DNA from: Lactobacillaceae bacterium UBA639
GTDB lineage: Bacteria; Bacillota; Bacilli; Lactobacillales; Lactobacillaceae
Direction of reading: 5' to 3'
NCBI GenBank assembly: GCA_002299975.1
Contig: DBOT01000050.1
Span: 1 to 7,965, forward strand
Length of the DNA: 7,965 nt
Below the pieces are notes generated by a model that worked only from the letters and a program-made list of their open reading frames with translations, was not told the origin of the DNA and searched no databases. Made by a program: the position numbers and the translations under genes. Within the stretch, counting starts at the first letter, position 1, and the number at the start of each line of letters is the position of its first letter. This document shows, in pieces, positions 7,064-7,965 of this stretch.

Positions 7064-7364
7064 GATTGATGAGGATTTCATGCATGATGTATTGAATATC
7101 GTCGACCTCATTCCTCTCGGGCGAGTAGCTACCTATGGGCAGATCGCCCGGATGATTGGGCGGCCCCGGAATGCCCGCCTGGTGGGTAAGGCCCTCGGGA
7201 AGTCTGGTGGCTATGGCAAACACCCCTGTCACCGGGTTGTGACTGCCACTGGCCGGCTGGTTCCTGGTTGGATTGACCAGGGTCCAATGCTGGCGGCCGA
7301 GGGGATTCCATTCAAAGATGCTAACCACGTTGATATTCGGCGCTGTCAGTGGCCCGGCATTTAA
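7056..7364 (+). CDS. MGMT-family alkyltransferase-like protein (single DNA-binding domain)
   Basis: Small DNA-damage protein (102 residues) made only of the C-terminal DNA-binding and active-site domain of O6-alkylguanine-DNA alkyltransferases (PF01035 type). Visible landmarks are IPLGRVATYGQIA at 19-31 (recognition region with Tyr27), NARLVGKAL at 39-47 with Arg41 as the probable base-flipping Arg finger, and PCHRVV at 57-62 with Cys58 at the acceptor position. LAAEGIPF follows at 79-86, with Glu82 of the catalytic triad. The N-terminal domain of Ada/Ogt enzymes is absent. The C-terminal EG...VDI...W pattern resembles ATL proteins, which normally carry Trp in place of this Cys. It may therefore be a genuine methyl acceptor or a lesion sensor. 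The start is uncertain among GTG 7047, ATG 7050 and ATG 7056. GGAAGTGAT upstream favours 7056, overlapping the transporter gene by 8 nt. Third gene of its operon. Confidence 0.88.
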   Translation: MTKIDEDFMHDVLNIVDLIPLGRVATYGQIARMIGRPRNARLVGKALGKSGGYGKHPCHRVVTATGRLVPGWIDQGPMLAAEGIPFKDANHVDIRRCQWPGI

Positions 7365-7370
7365 AAATAA

Positions 7371-7405
7371 AAACGGATCTAGATGCTTTTCATCCAGGTC
7401 CGTTT
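7371..7405. terminator. Bidirectional terminator between convergent genes
   Basis: A 15-bp imperfect stem is formed by AAACGGATCTAGATG (7371-7385) and CATCCAGGTCCGTTT (7391-7405) with the loop CTTTT. On the plus strand it has one U-G pair and one A-C mismatch. On the minus strand the stem is followed by TTATTTTTAA. It begins 6 nt after the alkyltransferase-like stop and 4 nt after the antitoxin stop on the other strand, so it probably serves both. Confidence 0.8.
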
Positions 7406-7409
7406 CTAT

Positions 7410-7766
7410 TTAATCATGGGTGTTGTTGAGGATCCCCTGACCGATACCGCCGGGCTGGTCCTTCTTTTGGTGGCTAGTGGCTTTTAGGACACTGCCGCCG
7501 ATACCAGTAGTGCCGTCATCTGGTCCTGCCAGGATAGACAGTAGTTTGTTTAACCGGGTAACAACTTCAGGATTCCCGGCGCGGTACTGTTGGGCAACCT
7601 CGTCAATATTAGGGGTTCCTTTAATTTCAAACGGGATCTTCTGGTCTTGCTGAACACGCTTGAGATAAACCTTGATTCCGCTGGTGAGGTCTAACCCCAT
7701 TTCAGCGAAGATCTTGCTAACGTCATCCTTCAACTGATCATCGACCTTAATATTAATCTGTGCCAT
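7410..7766 (-). CDS. Orphan RelB/DinJ-family antitoxin-like protein with C-terminal extension
   Basis: Ribbon-helix-helix DNA-binding protein of 118 residues resembling the antitoxin of YafQ-DinJ type II systems. Residues 2-48 carry the family pattern: strand INIKVDD, helix QLKDDVSKIFAEMGL with the MGLDLTSGIKVYL turn-helix, and the hallmark IPFEI at 44-48. DinJ itself is about 86 residues. Here residues 49-80 remain helical in character and 81-118 form a Gly/Asp/Gln-rich, probably disordered tail. No RelE/YafQ-like toxin frame lies on either side: downstream is a convergent unrelated gene, and upstream is the end of another gene with its terminator. It may regulate transcription, neutralise a toxin encoded elsewhere, or be a relic. 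The ATG at 7766 is set by AAGGAG (7775-7780) at 8 nt spacing. An in-frame GTG at 7784 would place that site inside the gene and is rejected. Confidence 0.82.
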   Translation of the reverse strand: MAQINIKVDDQLKDDVSKIFAEMGLDLTSGIKVYLKRVQQDQKIPFEIKGTPNIDEVAQQYRAGNPEVVTRLNKLLSILAGPDDGTTGIGGSVLKATSHQKKDQPGGIGQGILNNTHD

Positions 7767-7790
7767 AAAAGTCACTCCTTTCACTTTTAT

Positions 7791-7819
7791 ATTATCATCT
7801 TATCAAGTCAATGTGTATA
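7791..7819 (-). promoter_or_regulatory. Putative antitoxin-gene promoter with TGATAA repeats
   Basis: On the minus strand TATACA (7814-7819, four of six) and GATAAT (7791-7796, five of six) are 17 nt apart, giving a leader of roughly 18 nt. Two TGATAA units 8 bp apart lie across the spacer and -10, where a ribbon-helix-helix autorepressor would be expected to bind. A competing -10, TATACT (7824-7829), lies farther upstream. Confidence 0.4.
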
Positions 7820-7851
7820 AAATAGTATATGATAGCGGGATAACGTAATAA

Positions 7852-7891
7852 AAAGGCCACTGCCAGTAGGTAAATACTGGTAGTGGCCTTT
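7852..7891 (-). terminator. Strong rho-independent terminator of the right-edge gene
   Basis: A 17-bp stem is formed by AAAGGCCACTGCCAGTA (7852-7868) and TACTGGTAGTGGCCTTT (7875-7891), interrupted only by a single G/T-type position, with a 6-nt loop. On the minus strand it lies about 20 nt past the stop of the right-edge gene and is followed by TTTTTATTA. The stem is nearly symmetric and could also stop plus-strand transcription, although no plus-strand gene leads into it. Confidence 0.85.
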
Positions 7892-7911
7892 AATAAATTA
7901 ACGTTTAGATA

Positions 7912-7965
7912 TTACTTTTTACGGGAGTAGGATGCGATATCAGCAAGGATTTCGTTCATGAAGTC
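7912..7965 (-). CDS. C-terminus of an unidentified protein (partial)
   Basis: The last 17 residues, DFMNEILADIASYSRKK, and a TAA stop (7912-7914) of a gene entering from the right edge. The frame is open to the edge, ends in a Lys-rich tail, and is followed about 20 nt later by a strong terminator on the same strand, so it is very probably real. The amphipathic helical character fits a soluble enzyme terminus. The product is not recognisable from this fragment, and no function is assigned. Confidence 0.7.
   Translation of the reverse strand, partial: DFMNEILADIASYSRKK

Noticed and set aside
7005..7328. Minus-strand frames across the alkyltransferase-like gene
   Set aside because: The plus strand carries the conserved TYGQIA and PCHRV motifs in one frame. 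The antisense frames show no recognisable protein features.
7785..7911. A toxin gene partner for the antitoxin in the short gap on its upstream side
   Set aside because: The gap holds a promoter and a terminator hairpin and has no open frame long enough for a RelE/YafQ-type toxin.

Overview
The window looks like chromosomal DNA of a lactic acid bacterium, most likely a higher-GC lactobacillus of the Limosilactobacillus type. Three things suggest this: strong AAGGAG-type ribosome binding sites, G/C-rich third codon positions with AT-rich gaps, and the protein families present (C69 dipeptidase, SteT-like and YfnA-like amino acid permeases, RelB/DinJ antitoxin). The species assignment is an inference from family resemblance, not from a search.

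Layout. Minus strand, 1-1421: a C69-family dipeptidase, complete at its N-terminus and lacking only its last few residues at the window edge, with its own promoter. Minus strand, 4332-1627: a two-gene amino acid permease operon, a SteT-like (LAT) antiporter followed 12 nt later by a YfnA-like (CAT) permease, ending in a rho-independent terminator. A divergent promoter region (about 4342-4504) holds an imperfect 38-bp dyad. Plus strand, 4505-7364: a tight three-gene unit of a nucleotide pyrophosphatase/phosphodiesterase-fold enzyme, a UMF1-type MFS transporter and a one-domain alkyltransferase-like protein. It ends in a terminator usable from both sides. Minus strand, 7766-7410: a solitary RelB/DinJ-type antitoxin homologue with an unusual C-terminal tail and no toxin beside it. 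At the right edge, the last 17 codons of an unidentified minus-strand gene are followed by a strong hairpin terminator.

How the parts fit. The dipeptidase and the two permeases form a plausible peptide and amino acid nutrition neighbourhood: cleavage of imported dipeptides, then uptake or exchange of free amino acids. The plus-strand unit joins a cytoplasmic phosphodiester- or phosphate-cleaving enzyme to a transporter of unknown substrate and a DNA-alkylation sensor or repair protein. The physical linkage is clear, the functional link is not. Most of the window is ordinary housekeeping or accessory-metabolism DNA. No tRNA, rRNA, CRISPR array, insertion sequence or prophage gene was recognised. 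The least explained items are the dyad over the putative operon promoter, the orphan antitoxin, and the cysteine-bearing alkyltransferase-like protein.
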